From positions 4,402,001-4,466,000 of the forward strand of contig NZ_AP022570.1 of NCBI RefSeq assembly GCF_010728325.1: a DNA stretch of 64,000 nucleotides. Reading direction: 5' to 3'. A program made the translations under genes and the position numbers. Positions 32,108 to 41,057 of the stretch are shown here, piece after piece; position 1 is the first letter of the stretch, and each line of letters starts with the position of its first letter. The notes beneath the pieces are model-generated. The model made no database searches, had not been told where the DNA came from, and saw only the letters and a program-made list of their open reading frames with translations. Source of the stretch: Mycolicibacterium poriferae (lineage in GTDB: Bacteria; Actinomycetota; Actinomycetes; Mycobacteriales; Mycobacteriaceae).

Positions 32108-32893
32108 ATGACGGATTCACCGAACCGCGGGCAGTGGGGCAACCGGGACGAGCCGACACAGGCGTTCGGCAACGGCTACCCCGGCCAGGTCGACCCGGCG
32201 TATGCCAGCCAGATGCCCTACGGGCCGCCGTATCAACCGCCCGCCCCGACCAGGCCGCTGCCCGGATACCCGCCCTACGGGTACGACCCGTACGCCGGCG
32301 GCGGCCAGTACCCACCCTCCTACCCTCCCGGCCAGGGCGGCGAGCCCCCCGAACCCGACGGCCCCAAGTCACCGCGGTGGTTGTGGGTCGTCGCCGGCGT
32401 TGCGGTGGTGACGGTGATCGGCCTGGTCATCGCGTTGGTGATCGTCAACAGCTCCCAGCAGGAAACCATGGTGGCGCCGCTGCCCTCGCAGCCCGAGCCG
32501 AGTTTCGCACCTCCCACCGAGCGCACCCCGACCACGACGTCGCGCACGCCGCCACGTCCGGTCCTGCCGCTGCCCACACCGTCGACGAGGCCGTCGCCGA
32601 CACCGCCCACCACGACCGCGCCCGGCGCGACCGACACCGTCGTCTACAACGTCTCGGGTAGCGGTCGCGCGATCAACATCACCTACGTCGACACCGGTGG
32701 CCTGCTGCAGACCGAGTTCAACGTGATGCTGCCGTGGAGCCGGGAGGTGACGCTGCCGCAGCCCGGCGAGGATTCGGCCAGCATCAGCATCATCAACGTC
32801 GGCCGCGAGGTGAACTGCTCGATCACGGTGAACGGCACCCAGATCGAACAGCGCACCGGAGCCGGGCTGACCATCTGCGCGGCGACGCGTTAA
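32108..32893 (+). CDS. Proline-rich membrane protein with MmpS-like domain (Rv2507-like)
   Basis: 261 residues from ATG 32108 with GAGGTG before it. Residues 1-90 are disordered and rich in Pro/Gly/Tyr (cytoplasmic). One helix follows (WLWVVAGVAVVTVIGLVIALVIV, about 95-117), then a Pro/Thr-rich linker and a C-terminal extracytoplasmic beta domain VVYNVSGSGRAINITYVDTGGLLQTEFNVMLPWSREVTLPQPG...SCSITVNGTQIEQRTGAGLTICAA, with landmarks typical of MmpS proteins. MmpS proteins partner MmpL lipid exporters, but no mmpL is near. Its stop overlaps that of the convergent MFS gene by 4 bases. Confidence 0.82.
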   Translation: MTDSPNRGQWGNRDEPTQAFGNGYPGQVDPAYASQMPYGPPYQPPAPTRPLPGYPPYGYDPYAGGGQYPPSYPPGQGGEPPEPDGPKSPRWLWVVAGVAVVTVIGLVIALVIVNSSQQETMVAPLPSQPEPSFAPPTERTPTTTSRTPPRPVLPLPTPSTRPSPTPPTTTAPGATDTVVYNVSGSGRAINITYVDTGGLLQTEFNVMLPWSREVTLPQPGEDSASISIINVGREVNCSITVNGTQIEQRTGAGLTICAATR

Positions 32894-34227
32894 TCCACGG
32901 ACCGGCTGGTCGCCCGGCGATGCGGGGCGCGCACGCCCAGCATGGCCAGCAAACCCAGCGCCAACACCACGATCAGTCCGCCCATCCCGGCGCGGTCGGC
33001 GTCGAAGATGTCGATGAACAGCGAGAACAACCACGGAGCGAGGAAGGTCGCGGCCCGCCCGGCGGTGGTGTAGAGCCCGAACGCGACGCCCTCGTTGCCG
33101 GGCTCCGTGAGGCGCAGCATCAGGGTGCGCGCCGAGGACAGCACCGGGCCGATGAACAGGCACAGCATCAGCCCGCATGCCCAGAACGCGGCGGGCCCCG
33201 ACAGCACCAGCAGCGCCGTTCCCACCGCGATCATCGCGCTCAACGACGTCACGATCACCCGCTTGGAGCCGAACCAATCGTCGGCGCGCCCGCCCAGCAC
33301 CGCTCCGACGGCAGCAACCACCGAGGCGGCCATCCCGAAGAGCAGCACGTCCGCCTGCGAGACGCCGTACACCGTGACACCGAGCACCGCGCCGAAGGTG
33401 AAGACCCCGGCCAGGCCGTCGCGGAACACCGCGCTGGCCCCCAGGTAGTAGACGACGTTGCGGTCGCGGCGCCATTCGTCGCGCAGCGCGCGACCGAGGC
33501 GACGGTAGGCGGCCAGCACGCCGATCCGTTCGGCCGGTTCGCGCGTCACCGGCGCCGGCACCGAGACCAGCAGAGGCAGCGCGAACAACCCGAACCAGGC
33601 GGCGACCAGCAGCATCGCCGCGCGGATGTTCTGGCCGTCGGCCGCGGGCAGGTCGAGCAGACCGCGGGTTTCGCCATCACCGGAGATGAACCCGACATAG
33701 ACCACCAGCAGCGCCAGGACACTGCCGAAATACCCCAGCGCCAAACCGAATCCGGATACCGCGCCCGCATTCCGCGGGGTCGAGAGCTGCCGCAGCATCG
33801 CGTTGTAGGGCACCGTGGCGAGCTCACTGCAGGCGGCGGTGCACGCGAGCAGGATCAGACCGGGCCACAGGAACCGCACGTCGTCGCGGATCAGCGCCAT
33901 CGACGCCGTCAGCAGGACCACCAGACCCGTGAGCGCGGCCAGCGCGCGGCGACGCCGCGCGGGTGCGTCGACCCACACCCCGGTCAGAGGTGCCAGCACG
34001 GCGACCAGAAGTCCCGCCGCCGCCAGGGCGCGGCCCAGCCAGCTGGCCGGACTGGTCGGCCCGGGCAGGCCTTCGCCGACGGTGCTCGTCAGATACACCG
34101 AGAACACGAACGTGATGACGATCGCATTGACCGCGGTGGCACCGAAGTCCCACAACGCCCAGGCCAGGATGCGCGATCGAGGTGCCGCGGCGGCTGGCGC
34201 CTCGGTCGGAGGCGACGGCTGGCTCAT
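32890..34227 (-). CDS. MFS permease of the UMF1/BtlA-like type (Rv2508c-like)
   Basis: 445 residues from ATG 34227 (earlier ATG 34254 would overlap the divergent SDR gene). About 12 membrane helices. Start of the first repeat: ILAWALWDFGATAVNAIVITFVFSVYL, similar to UMF1/Atg22-type transporters in its WALWDFG beginning. A4-type loop VWVDAPARRRRALAALTG, second-half GMAASVVAAVGAVLGGRADDWFGSKRVIV. The substrate is unknown. Divergent from the SDR gene by 25 bases, convergent with the MmpS-like gene. Confidence 0.8.
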   Translation of the reverse strand: MSQPSPPTEAPAAAAPRSRILAWALWDFGATAVNAIVITFVFSVYLTSTVGEGLPGPTSPASWLGRALAAAGLLVAVLAPLTGVWVDAPARRRRALAALTGLVVLLTASMALIRDDVRFLWPGLILLACTAACSELATVPYNAMLRQLSTPRNAGAVSGFGLALGYFGSVLALLVVYVGFISGDGETRGLLDLPAADGQNIRAAMLLVAAWFGLFALPLLVSVPAPVTREPAERIGVLAAYRRLGRALRDEWRRDRNVVYYLGASAVFRDGLAGVFTFGAVLGVTVYGVSQADVLLFGMAASVVAAVGAVLGGRADDWFGSKRVIVTSLSAMIAVGTALLVLSGPAAFWACGLMLCLFIGPVLSSARTLMLRLTEPGNEGVAFGLYTTAGRAATFLAPWLFSLFIDIFDADRAGMGGLIVVLALGLLAMLGVRAPHRRATSRSVD

Positions 34228-34252
34228 GGGTGCCCACGATATAGTCCGGCCC

Positions 34253-35059
34253 ATGCCAGTACCTGCCCCCAGCGCCAACGCCCGCGCAGTCGTCACCGGA
34301 GCGTCGCAGAACATCGGTGAGGCGCTGGCCGTCGAACTCGCCGCGCGCGGACATCACCTGATCATCACCGCCCGCCGCGGCGAGGTTCTGGAGGCATTGG
34401 CCGAGCGGCTGCGCGAGCAGTACGGGGTGACCGTCGAGGTGCGCGCCGTCAATCTGGCCGACCCGGTCGCCCGGGGTGAACTGTGCGACGAGTTGGCCAC
34501 CCGCGAGATCTCCATCCTGTGCGCCAACGCCGGAACGGCGACCTTCGGTCCCGTCGCCACGCTGGATCCTGCTGAGGAGCAAAAGCAGGTGCAGCTCAAC
34601 GTCCTCGGTGTGCACGACCTCGTGCTGGCGGTGCTGCCCGGCATGGTGGAGCGGCGTGCCGGCGGCATCCTCATCAGCGGTTCAGCGGCCGGCAACTCGC
34701 CCATCCCGAACAACGCGACCTACGCCGCGACCAAGGCTTTCGCCAACACCTTCAGTGAATCGCTGCGCGGCGAACTGAAACCCCTCGGCGTGCACGTCAC
34801 CGTGCTGGCGCCGGGTCCCGTCCGCACCGAGCTGCCCGACCCCGGCGACCAGTCGATCGTGGAACGGTTGATCCCCGACTTCCTGTGGATCGACACCGTG
34901 TACACCGCCAAGGTGTCGCTGGATGGGTTGGAGCGCAACAAGATGCGCGTCGTGCCGGGACTGACGTCGAAGGCGATGTCAGCGGCCAGCGGGTATGCCC
35001 CCCGGTCGGTCGTCGCACCCATCGTCGGGGCGGTCTACAAGAAACTCGGCGGGAGCTGA
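34253..35059 (+). CDS. Short-chain dehydrogenase/reductase (Rv2509-like)
   Basis: 268 residues. Rossmann NAD(P)-binding TGASQNIG (about residue 16), acidic/basic loop TARRGE suggesting NADPH, ILCANAGTATFG, catalytic Ser in LISGSAAGNSPIP and YAATKAF (Tyr, Lys at about 155/159), VLAPGPVRTEL. The M. tuberculosis counterpart Rv2509 is described as the mycolic-acid motif reductase that reduces the beta-ketoester formed by Pks13; a role in mycolate maturation is therefore likely. It stands alone, transcribed away from the MFS gene. Full length. Confidence 0.87.
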   Translation: MPVPAPSANARAVVTGASQNIGEALAVELAARGHHLIITARRGEVLEALAERLREQYGVTVEVRAVNLADPVARGELCDELATREISILCANAGTATFGPVATLDPAEEQKQVQLNVLGVHDLVLAVLPGMVERRAGGILISGSAAGNSPIPNNATYAATKAFANTFSESLRGELKPLGVHVTVLAPGPVRTELPDPGDQSIVERLIPDFLWIDTVYTAKVSLDGLERNKMRVVPGLTSKAMSAASGYAPRSVVAPIVGAVYKKLGGS

Positions 35060-35079
35060 GGATTCGCGGACGGCGAGCT

Positions 35080-35149
35080 TTCAGCGGCCGCGACTGAGTT
35101 TTCAGCGGCCGCGACTGGGCCTTCAGCGGCGGCGCGCGGTCTTCAGCGG
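35080..35149. repeat. Four tandem copies of a 20-21 bp unit at the 3' end of the HerA-like gene
   Basis: TTCAGCGG recurs at 35080, 35101, 35122 and 35142 (period 21, 21, 20) in the context TTCAGCGGCCGCGACTG or TTCAGCGGCGGCGC. The copy at 35142 includes the HerA-like stop codon and its last arginine codons, so the others look like tandem duplications of the gene's end. On the minus strand each unit contains CCGCTGAA. Confidence 0.85.
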
Positions 35150-36744
35150 CGGCGCCGCCGTCCGGTGCCGAGGATGCTGCGGGTGATCTCACGCCCGATC
35201 ACCGTTCCCGCCGAGCGCATCGCGCTCTTGAACGCCGGGCTGTCCATCACCTTGTCGAGCAGCCCAGGCTCGGCCGGCCGAACGGGCTCGGGCATCGGCG
35301 GGATGTCGGGCAGCTCCCACGGTGGTAGCCCGGTGGCGGGCGGCAACGGTGGTAGCTCGGCGGCCGGCGGTTCCGGTTCGGGCGGTGCCAGCCGGGCAGC
35401 GAGCTGTTCGTATGCCGACTCCCGGTCCACCGTGACGCCGTACCGCGCCTGCAGGGCGCTGGCACCGGCGGCGCCGGCGATGGCGTCGGGTCCGATCGCG
35501 TCCATCGACGAACGCGGCGCCCGCATCCGGGTCCACGCCACCGGGGTGGGCACCCCCGTCTCGGAGAGCACGGTCACCACCGCCTCACCGATGCCCAGCG
35601 AGGTCAACGCCGACTCCAGGTCGTAGACCTCGGTCTTCGGGTACGTACGCACCGTCCTGGTCAGCGACTTCTGGTCGTCGGGGGTGAACGCACGCAGCGC
35701 ATGCTGGATGCGGGCACCGAGCTGACTCAACACGTCTTTGGGGACGTCGGTGGGTAGCTGGGTGCAGAAGAACACCCCGACACCTTTGGACCGGATCAGC
35801 TTGACGGTCTGCTCGACCTGGGCCAGGAAGGCTTTGGAGGCGTCGGAGAAGAGGAGGTGCGCCTCGTCGAAGACGAACACCAACTTGGGTTTGTCGAGGT
35901 CACCCACCTCGGGCAGCGTGGTGAACAGATCGGCGAGCACCCACATCAAAAATGTGGAGAACAACACGGGACGGGCGGCCTGGTCACCGAGTTCGAGCAG
36001 CGTGATGACGCCCTGCCCGGACGGGTCGACGCGCATCAGATCACCCGGTTCGAGCTCCGGTTCACCGAAGAACGTGTCAGCTCCCTCGGCTTCCAGATTG
36101 ACCAGAGCGCGAAGTATCACCCCGGCGGTCGTCGTGGACACCGCGCCCAGCGCTTTGAGCTGTGGCTTGCCGTCGTCGCTGATCAGATACCCGATCACCG
36201 AGCGCAGATCCTTGAGGTCCAGCAGCGGCAAGCCCTGCTTGTCGGCCCAGTGGAAGACCAGCCCGAGCGTCGATTCCTGAGTCTGGTTCAGTCCCAGCAC
36301 CTTCGACAACAGGATCGGACCGAAACTGGTGATCGTGGCGCGCACCGGCACCCCGACCCCGGCTGTGCCCAACGACAGGAACTCCACCGGAAACGCCTGC
36401 GGCGCCCAGCTGTCACCGGTGTCGGCGGCGCGCGCGGAGATCTTGTCACCGGGCGCACCGGGGCGCGACAGTCCGGACAGGTCACCCTTCACGTCGGCCA
36501 TCACCACCGGCACACCAGCCGCCGAGAGTTGCTCGGCGATCACCTGCAGTGACTTGGTCTTGCCGGTCCCCGTGGCTCCGGCAACGAGACCGTGACGGTT
36601 CAGCGTCGCCAGCGGGACGCGCACCCGCGCGGTGGGATCACACACGCCGTCGACGACCACCGCGCCCAATTCCAGCGCCGCCCCGTCGGCGGCATAACCT
36701 GCGGCGATCTGCTGAGCAGCCGTCGCCGTCGACTCCGTGCTCAT
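35143..36744 (-). CDS. HerA/DUF853-like ATPase (Rv2510c-like)
   Basis: 533 residues. P-loop ATPase of the HerA-VirB4-like superfamily: Walker A VAGATGTGKTKSLQVIAEQ (about residue 55), MADVKGDLSGLSRPG, Walker B KLVFVFDEAHLLFSDASKAFLAQVEQ (about 290), arginine-finger region and sensor FFCTQLPTDVPKDVLSQLGARIQHALRAF. The last 90 residues are proline-rich (PPEPEPPAAELPPLPPATGLPPWELPDIPPMPEP) and the protein ends RRRRR. DUF853 proteins are DNA translocase/helicase-like; the cellular role is unknown. Ends in the 21-bp tandem repeat region. Divergent from orn by 81 bases. Confidence 0.83.
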   Translation of the reverse strand: MSTESTATAAQQIAAGYAADGAALELGAVVVDGVCDPTARVRVPLATLNRHGLVAGATGTGKTKSLQVIAEQLSAAGVPVVMADVKGDLSGLSRPGAPGDKISARAADTGDSWAPQAFPVEFLSLGTAGVGVPVRATITSFGPILLSKVLGLNQTQESTLGLVFHWADKQGLPLLDLKDLRSVIGYLISDDGKPQLKALGAVSTTTAGVILRALVNLEAEGADTFFGEPELEPGDLMRVDPSGQGVITLLELGDQAARPVLFSTFLMWVLADLFTTLPEVGDLDKPKLVFVFDEAHLLFSDASKAFLAQVEQTVKLIRSKGVGVFFCTQLPTDVPKDVLSQLGARIQHALRAFTPDDQKSLTRTVRTYPKTEVYDLESALTSLGIGEAVVTVLSETGVPTPVAWTRMRAPRSSMDAIGPDAIAGAAGASALQARYGVTVDRESAYEQLAARLAPPEPEPPAAELPPLPPATGLPPWELPDIPPMPEPVRPAEPGLLDKVMDSPAFKSAMRSAGTVIGREITRSILGTGRRRRR

Positions 36745-36825
36745 GATCGAACACTACTGGGCCAGGCACGTACTTCGGAGGGTGAAGTCAGCCCGGCCAG
36801 ACCGTGGGGCTTACTGTGAAACGCT

Positions 36826-37473
36826 GTGCGCGACGAACTGGTGTGGATCGACTGCGAGATGACCGGGCTGGACCTCAAGTCCGACCTGTTGATCGAAATC
36901 GCGGTCCTGGTGACCGACTCCGAACTCAACGTCCTCGGCGATGGCGTCGACGTCGTCATCCATGCCGGTGACGACGCGCTGTCGTCGATGATCGACGTGG
37001 TGGCCCAGATGCACGACAAATCGGGTCTCACCGAGGAGGTGCGGGCGTCGACCATCGATGTGGCCACCGCCGAGGAGATGGTGCTCGACTACATCCGCAC
37101 CCACGTCAAGCAGGCCAAGACCGCCCCGCTGGCCGGTAACTCGATCGCCACCGACCGGGGTTTCTTGGCCCGCGACATGCCCAAACTCGACGACTACCTG
37201 CACTACCGGATGATCGACGTCAGCTCGATCAAGGAGCTGTGCCGGCGCTGGTATCCGCGAATCTACTTCGGCCAGCCCGAGAAGGGCCTCGCCCACCGCG
37301 CGCTGGCCGACATCCACGAGTCCATCCGCGAGCTGAAGTACTACCGGCAGACGGCGTTCGTAGCCCCGCCGGGCCCGTCGACCGGCGAGATCGCCGACGT
37401 CGCGGCGGCGCTGGGTCCGGCTTCACCTGCGGATTCGGGTACTGATTCGATCGATGAGGGTTCCAGCAGCTAG
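36826..37473 (+). CDS. orn: Oligoribonuclease (3'-5' exoribonuclease)
   Basis: 215 residues from GTG 36826. DEDDh exonuclease that degrades 2-5-nt RNA, including pGpG from c-di-GMP, to mononucleotides. DEDD motifs: [10 protein letters not shown] (D and E near residue 9-11), [14 protein letters not shown] (D), and H plus D in [17 protein letters not shown]-type C-terminal end [14 protein letters not shown]. Full length, with a disordered tail of about 35 residues beyond the catalytic core ([16 protein letters not shown]). Followed by tRNA-His, as in M. tuberculosis. Confidence 0.95.
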   Translation: MRDELVWIDCEMTGLDLKSDLLIEIAVLVTDSELNVLGDGVDVVIHAGDDALSSMIDVVAQMHDKSGLTEEVRASTIDVATAEEMVLDYIRTHVKQAKTAPLAGNSIATDRGFLARDMPKLDDYLHYRMIDVSSIKELCRRWYPRIYFGQPEKGLAHRALADIHESIRELKYYRQTAFVAPPGPSTGEIADVAAALGPASPADSGTDSIDEGSSS

Positions 37474-37501
37474 TATCTAGCACGCCGCACATGCGGCAAT
37501 G

Positions 37502-37574
37502 GTGGCTGTAGTTCAGTTGGTAGAGCACCAGGTTGTGATCCTGGCTGTCGCGGGTTCGAGTCCCGTCAGCCACC
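37502..37574 (+). tRNA. tRNA-His (anticodon GUG)
   Basis: Acceptor GTGGCTG pairs with CAGCCAC (37567-37573); anticodon stem CCAGG/CCTGG with loop TTGTGAT gives GTG. T-arm CGGGTTCGAGTCCCG. A G at 37501 can act as the His-specific G-1 paired to C73 at 37574. CCA is not encoded. It follows orn by 28 bases. Confidence 0.95.
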
Positions 37575-37584
37575 CGTTAACGGG

Positions 37585-37612
37585 AACGCCGTCTACGCAA
37601 GTAGGCGGCGTT
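37585..37612 (+). terminator. Rho-independent-type terminator after tRNA-His
   Basis: AACGCCGTCTAC / GTAGGCGGCGTT form a 12-bp stem with one mismatch and a GCAA loop, followed by TTTCTG on the plus strand, 10 bases after the tRNA. Confidence 0.8.
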
Positions 37613-37647
37613 TCTGCGTTCTGACCATCACGCGCCTCCCGCAACGA

Positions 37648-37680
37648 CGAAGCCCACCGCAGCGGCTGCGGTGGGCTTCG
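37648..37680. terminator. Strong hairpin downstream of the L,D-transpeptidase gene
   Basis: CGAAGCCCACCGCAG and CTGCGGTGGGCTTCG form a perfect 15-bp stem with a 3-base loop, 20 bases after the ldtB stop on the minus strand. Probably serves as a terminator for ldtB. Confidence 0.7.
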
Positions 37681-37700
37681 TTGAAAGCGATCCAGGAGGG

Positions 37701-38921
37701 TCAGACGTTGGCGTTGCCTTCCTTCCACTGCTCCCACGGGATGTTCCAGTCACCGAGGCCGTCGGTGCCCGGCAACGTCGAACCGACCGTGTTGACGATC
37801 TCCACGATGTCGCCGCGCTTGGAGTTGTCGTAGAACCACTGGCCGTTGCTGGTGCTGACGTTGATGCAGCCGTGGCTGACGTTGCTGTAGCCCTGGCTGC
37901 CCACCGACCACGGGGCGGCGTGGACGTAGATGCCGCTGTAGGAGATCTGGGTGGCCCAGTCGACCTCGGTGCGGTAGCCGTTGGGTGAGTTGACCGCCAC
38001 GCCGTAGGTGGACGAGTCCATCACCATGTGCGAGCGCCGGTCACCCACGATGTAGACACCGTTGTTCGTCGGTGTGCTGTTCTTGCCCATCGACACCGGC
38101 ATCGTCTTGACGACCTCACCGTTGCGCGTCACGGTCAGCGTCTTGGTGCTGTCGTCGACGGTGGTGATCACCTCGTCGCCGATGGTGAAGTTCGTCGACA
38201 CGTTGTCCTGCCCGTACAGGCCGTCGCCCAGGTCGACCCCGTAGGTGTTGACCGACACCTCCACCGCGGTGCCCGGCTCCCAGTAGTCGGCGGGACGCCA
38301 CCGGACCTCACGGTTGCTCAGCCAGTAGAAGGCACCCTCGACCGGCGGGTTGGTCTTGACGGTGATCGCGCGCTGGGCGGCCAACCGGTTCGGGATGTTC
38401 TCGTCGAAGCGGATGGCGACGGGTTGACCGATGCCGACGACCTCGCCCTCGTTGGGCAGGACATACGGCATCGTCAGGTTCTCCGGCGAATGCGTCTCGA
38501 ACGTCATCTGCCGACTGGTGGCGCCGCCGAGGCCCAGCGACTGCGCGTTGAGCGTGTAGCTCTTGTTGTAGCCGAGCGGCTCGGTGGTCTGCCACGTCAG
38601 ACCGTCCTTGGACAGCTTGCCCTCGACCTGCTCGCCGCTCGCGTTGACCATCGTCACCGCCCCCAGCACGCCGAACTCGGCGCTGACCGTCACCGGGGAG
38701 TCGACACTGACGCCGACCGCCCCGTCCTGCACCGAGGAGGTGAGCTTGGGCACCAGCAGGTCGCCGTAGGGGGTGCCCTTGTCGCTGATCACCTGCGGCG
38801 CAGGCGCCTCGGCAGGGCCGCCGCAGGCGGTGAGCAGGAGTGCGATCGCAGGAACCAGGGCGGCGACGGTCAACCAGACCCGGTTGCGTCGCACACGGTT
38901 CGCCGTGCTGACCTGCCACAT
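37701..38921 (-). CDS. ldtB: L,D-transpeptidase LdtB (LdtMt2-like), lipoprotein
   Basis: 406 residues from ATG 38921, with GGTGGAG before it. Makes 3-3 peptidoglycan cross-links outside the membrane. Signal peptide with lipobox LLTACGG (lipid-modified Cys about residue 33). Two Ig-like domains follow, including [29 protein letters not shown] and [17 protein letters not shown]. The C-terminal YkuD catalytic domain has [23 protein letters not shown], with Cys as nucleophile near residue 350 and the His upstream. M. tuberculosis Rv2518c (LdtMt2) is the main such enzyme and is resistant to most penams. The longer frame to 39077 lacks homology. Confidence 0.95.
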   Translation of the reverse strand: MWQVSTANRVRRNRVWLTVAALVPAIALLLTACGGPAEAPAPQVISDKGTPYGDLLVPKLTSSVQDGAVGVSVDSPVTVSAEFGVLGAVTMVNASGEQVEGKLSKDGLTWQTTEPLGYNKSYTLNAQSLGLGGATSRQMTFETHSPENLTMPYVLPNEGEVVGIGQPVAIRFDENIPNRLAAQRAITVKTNPPVEGAFYWLSNREVRWRPADYWEPGTAVEVSVNTYGVDLGDGLYGQDNVSTNFTIGDEVITTVDDSTKTLTVTRNGEVVKTMPVSMGKNSTPTNNGVYIVGDRRSHMVMDSSTYGVAVNSPNGYRTEVDWATQISYSGIYVHAAPWSVGSQGYSNVSHGCINVSTSNGQWFYDNSKRGDIVEIVNTVGSTLPGTDGLGDWNIPWEQWKEGNANV

Positions 38922-39079
38922 ACTGCGCTCCACCTCACATACAAATTGATACGACGAAAACACTCGGATCGATTCTACGGCTCGATTGTGACGGGTAGGC
39001 GACGCCGACGTCGCTTCCCGGTACCGCGCGGACAACGTGATTTCTCCCTGTGCCGCGGGCCTGTTATTGTCGCACACGC

Positions 39080-39155
<76 letters not shown>

Positions 39156-39160
39156 CACAG

Positions 39161-39185
39161 AAACCCTGCTTCGGCGGGGTTTTTG
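39161..39185 (+). terminator. Terminator after tRNA-Lys
   Basis: AAACCCTGC, loop TTCG, GCGGGGTTTTT: 8-9 bp stem with one G-U pair followed by a T-run on the plus strand, 5 bases after the tRNA end. Confidence 0.8.
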
Positions 39186-39494
39186 TGGTTTACCGGGCCC
39201 AGCCGGGCGGACAACTGTCCGACGCCTGTGCTGACCGAGCCCGCCCAGAGTTGTGCATCGTCTCTCCGCCGCGTTCATCCGATCGCGCCAACGCCGGTCC
39301 GAAGTCTCCTACGATCAGCCGAATGAGCCGGGCTGTTCACCGCGCGTCACCGGTTCGTCCACGCCGGCGTCAGCACGCGGCAAGGACCCGGCCGGGAACG
39401 ACTCCGCTGTGCTTCCGACCGTCTGGCATCCATTCATTTCTCTCCGCTGACCGACGGGCAACACCGTCACACGCCTAGTACCGAGGACCCCGAC
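39186..39494. other. Gene-free stretch before putP
   Basis: No convincing gene. Short plus-strand frames (for example 39253-39450) have no recognisable motifs or ribosome site. GAGGA lies just before the PutP ATG. I see no clear operator. Confidence 0.6.
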
Positions 39495-41015
39495 ATGACG
39501 GACTCGACGTTTCAGCTACTGGCCATCGGGCTGTACTTCGCAGCGATGATCGCCATCGGTGTCTACGCCTACCGCCAGACCAATGATCTGGACGACTACA
39601 TGCTCGCCGGGCGCAAACTCAGCCCCGGTGTCGCGGCGCTGTCCGCGGGAGCGTCCGACATGTCCGGCTGGCTGCTGCTCGGCGTGCCCGGCGCCATCTA
39701 CGCCACCGGACTCGGGGAGTCCTGGATCGTGATCGGCCTCGTCATCGGGGCGTATCTGAACTGGCGCTTCGTCGCCCCGCGCTTGCGCGCCTACACCGAG
39801 ATCGCGAACAACTCGATCACCGTACCGAGCTTCTTCGAGAACCGGCTACGAGATCATTCACACATCCTGCGGATCACCGCCGGGGCGATCATCCTGGTGT
39901 TCTTCACCTTCTATGTGTCGAGCGGCATGGTGGCGGGCGGAGTGTTCTTCGAAGCCACGTTCGGCTCGTCCTACCTGGTGGGCATGCTGCTCGTCGCCGG
40001 AATCACCCTGAGCTACACGCTGTTCGGCGGATTCCTGGGCGCAACCCTCACCGATGTCGCGCAAGGCCTGCTGATGCTCGCCACCCTCATCGCGGTTCCC
40101 GTCGTCACGATCATCGCCGCGGGCGGACCCGGCGAGGTGATCGACGCGATCAACGCCGCCGACGCTGCGCACAACCTCGCCGACCCCGCTGACGAAATTC
40201 ACCGCACCTCGTTGTTCTTCGGCGGCAGCGTGCTGGCGATCCTGTCCGCCGCGGCATGGGGGCTCGGCTACTTCGGCCAGCCCCACATCATCGTCCGGTT
40301 CATGGCGCTGCGCTCCCCCGCCGACGCCAAAGCCGGCCGCCGGATCGGCATCAGCTGGATGGTGCTCAGCTCCGTCGGCGCCATCGCCACCGGGTTCGCC
40401 GGCCTGGCGTACTTCTACAGTCGCGGCGAGACACTCGACAACGCCGAGACGGTGTTCCTCCAGTTGGCGCAGGTGATGTTCCACCCGTTCGTGGCCGGCA
40501 TCGTGCTCGCGGCGGTACTCGCCGCGATCATGTCGACGATCTCCTCGCAGCTGATCGTCTGCTCGTCCGCACTCGTCGAAGACATCTATCGCGCGTTCGG
40601 CAAGGAAACCAGCCCGACAAGGCTGGTCAACTACGGCCGGCTCGGGGTGCTGACCGTCGCGGTGGTGGCGATCCTGCTCGCCCTGAACCCTGACGGCACG
40701 ATCCTCGATCTGGTGGGCTTCGCCTGGGCGGGCTTCGGCGCGGCGTTCGGCCCGCTGATCATCTTGTCGCTGTTCTGGCGCCGACTCACTTCAGCCGGCG
40801 CGATCGCCGGCATGCTCAGCGGCGCGGTGGTCGTCGGCGTCTGGGGCCAGACCGACGCACTGGCCAGCGTCATGTACGAGATCGTTCCCGGCTTCATCGC
40901 CTGCGGTGTGGTGGCCGTCGCGGTGTCGCTGCTCACCAGGCGTCAGAACGACGACATCGAGCGCGAGTTCACGGAGATGAATGCGGCAGTTCAGGAACCG
41001 GCTCCGCTCGCCTGA
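39495..41015 (+). CDS. putP: Sodium/proline symporter PutP
   Basis: 506 residues, about 13 membrane helices of the SSS family. Landmarks: DDYMLAGRKLSPGVAALSAGASDMSGWLLLGVPGAIYATG (sodium and substrate site), NNSITVPSFFENRLRD, AAAWGLGYFGQPHIIVRFMALRS, AIMSTISSQLIVCSSALVEDIYRAF and FAWAGFGAAFGPLIILSLFWRR, all typical PutP. Imports proline with Na+. Monocistronic here; no putA is adjacent. ATG preceded by GAGGA. Full length. Confidence 0.94.
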   Translation: MTDSTFQLLAIGLYFAAMIAIGVYAYRQTNDLDDYMLAGRKLSPGVAALSAGASDMSGWLLLGVPGAIYATGLGESWIVIGLVIGAYLNWRFVAPRLRAYTEIANNSITVPSFFENRLRDHSHILRITAGAIILVFFTFYVSSGMVAGGVFFEATFGSSYLVGMLLVAGITLSYTLFGGFLGATLTDVAQGLLMLATLIAVPVVTIIAAGGPGEVIDAINAADAAHNLADPADEIHRTSLFFGGSVLAILSAAAWGLGYFGQPHIIVRFMALRSPADAKAGRRIGISWMVLSSVGAIATGFAGLAYFYSRGETLDNAETVFLQLAQVMFHPFVAGIVLAAVLAAIMSTISSQLIVCSSALVEDIYRAFGKETSPTRLVNYGRLGVLTVAVVAILLALNPDGTILDLVGFAWAGFGAAFGPLIILSLFWRRLTSAGAIAGMLSGAVVVGVWGQTDALASVMYEIVPGFIACGVVAVAVSLLTRRQNDDIEREFTEMNAAVQEPAPLA

Positions 41016-41057
41016 GTAGCCCTTTCCCGCAACGCTTCTCCCGACCGGCAGGGCGGG

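Noticed and set aside
39253..39450. A short plus-strand frame between tRNA-Lys and putP.
   Set aside because: No ribosome site, no similarity and biased Arg/Ser composition.
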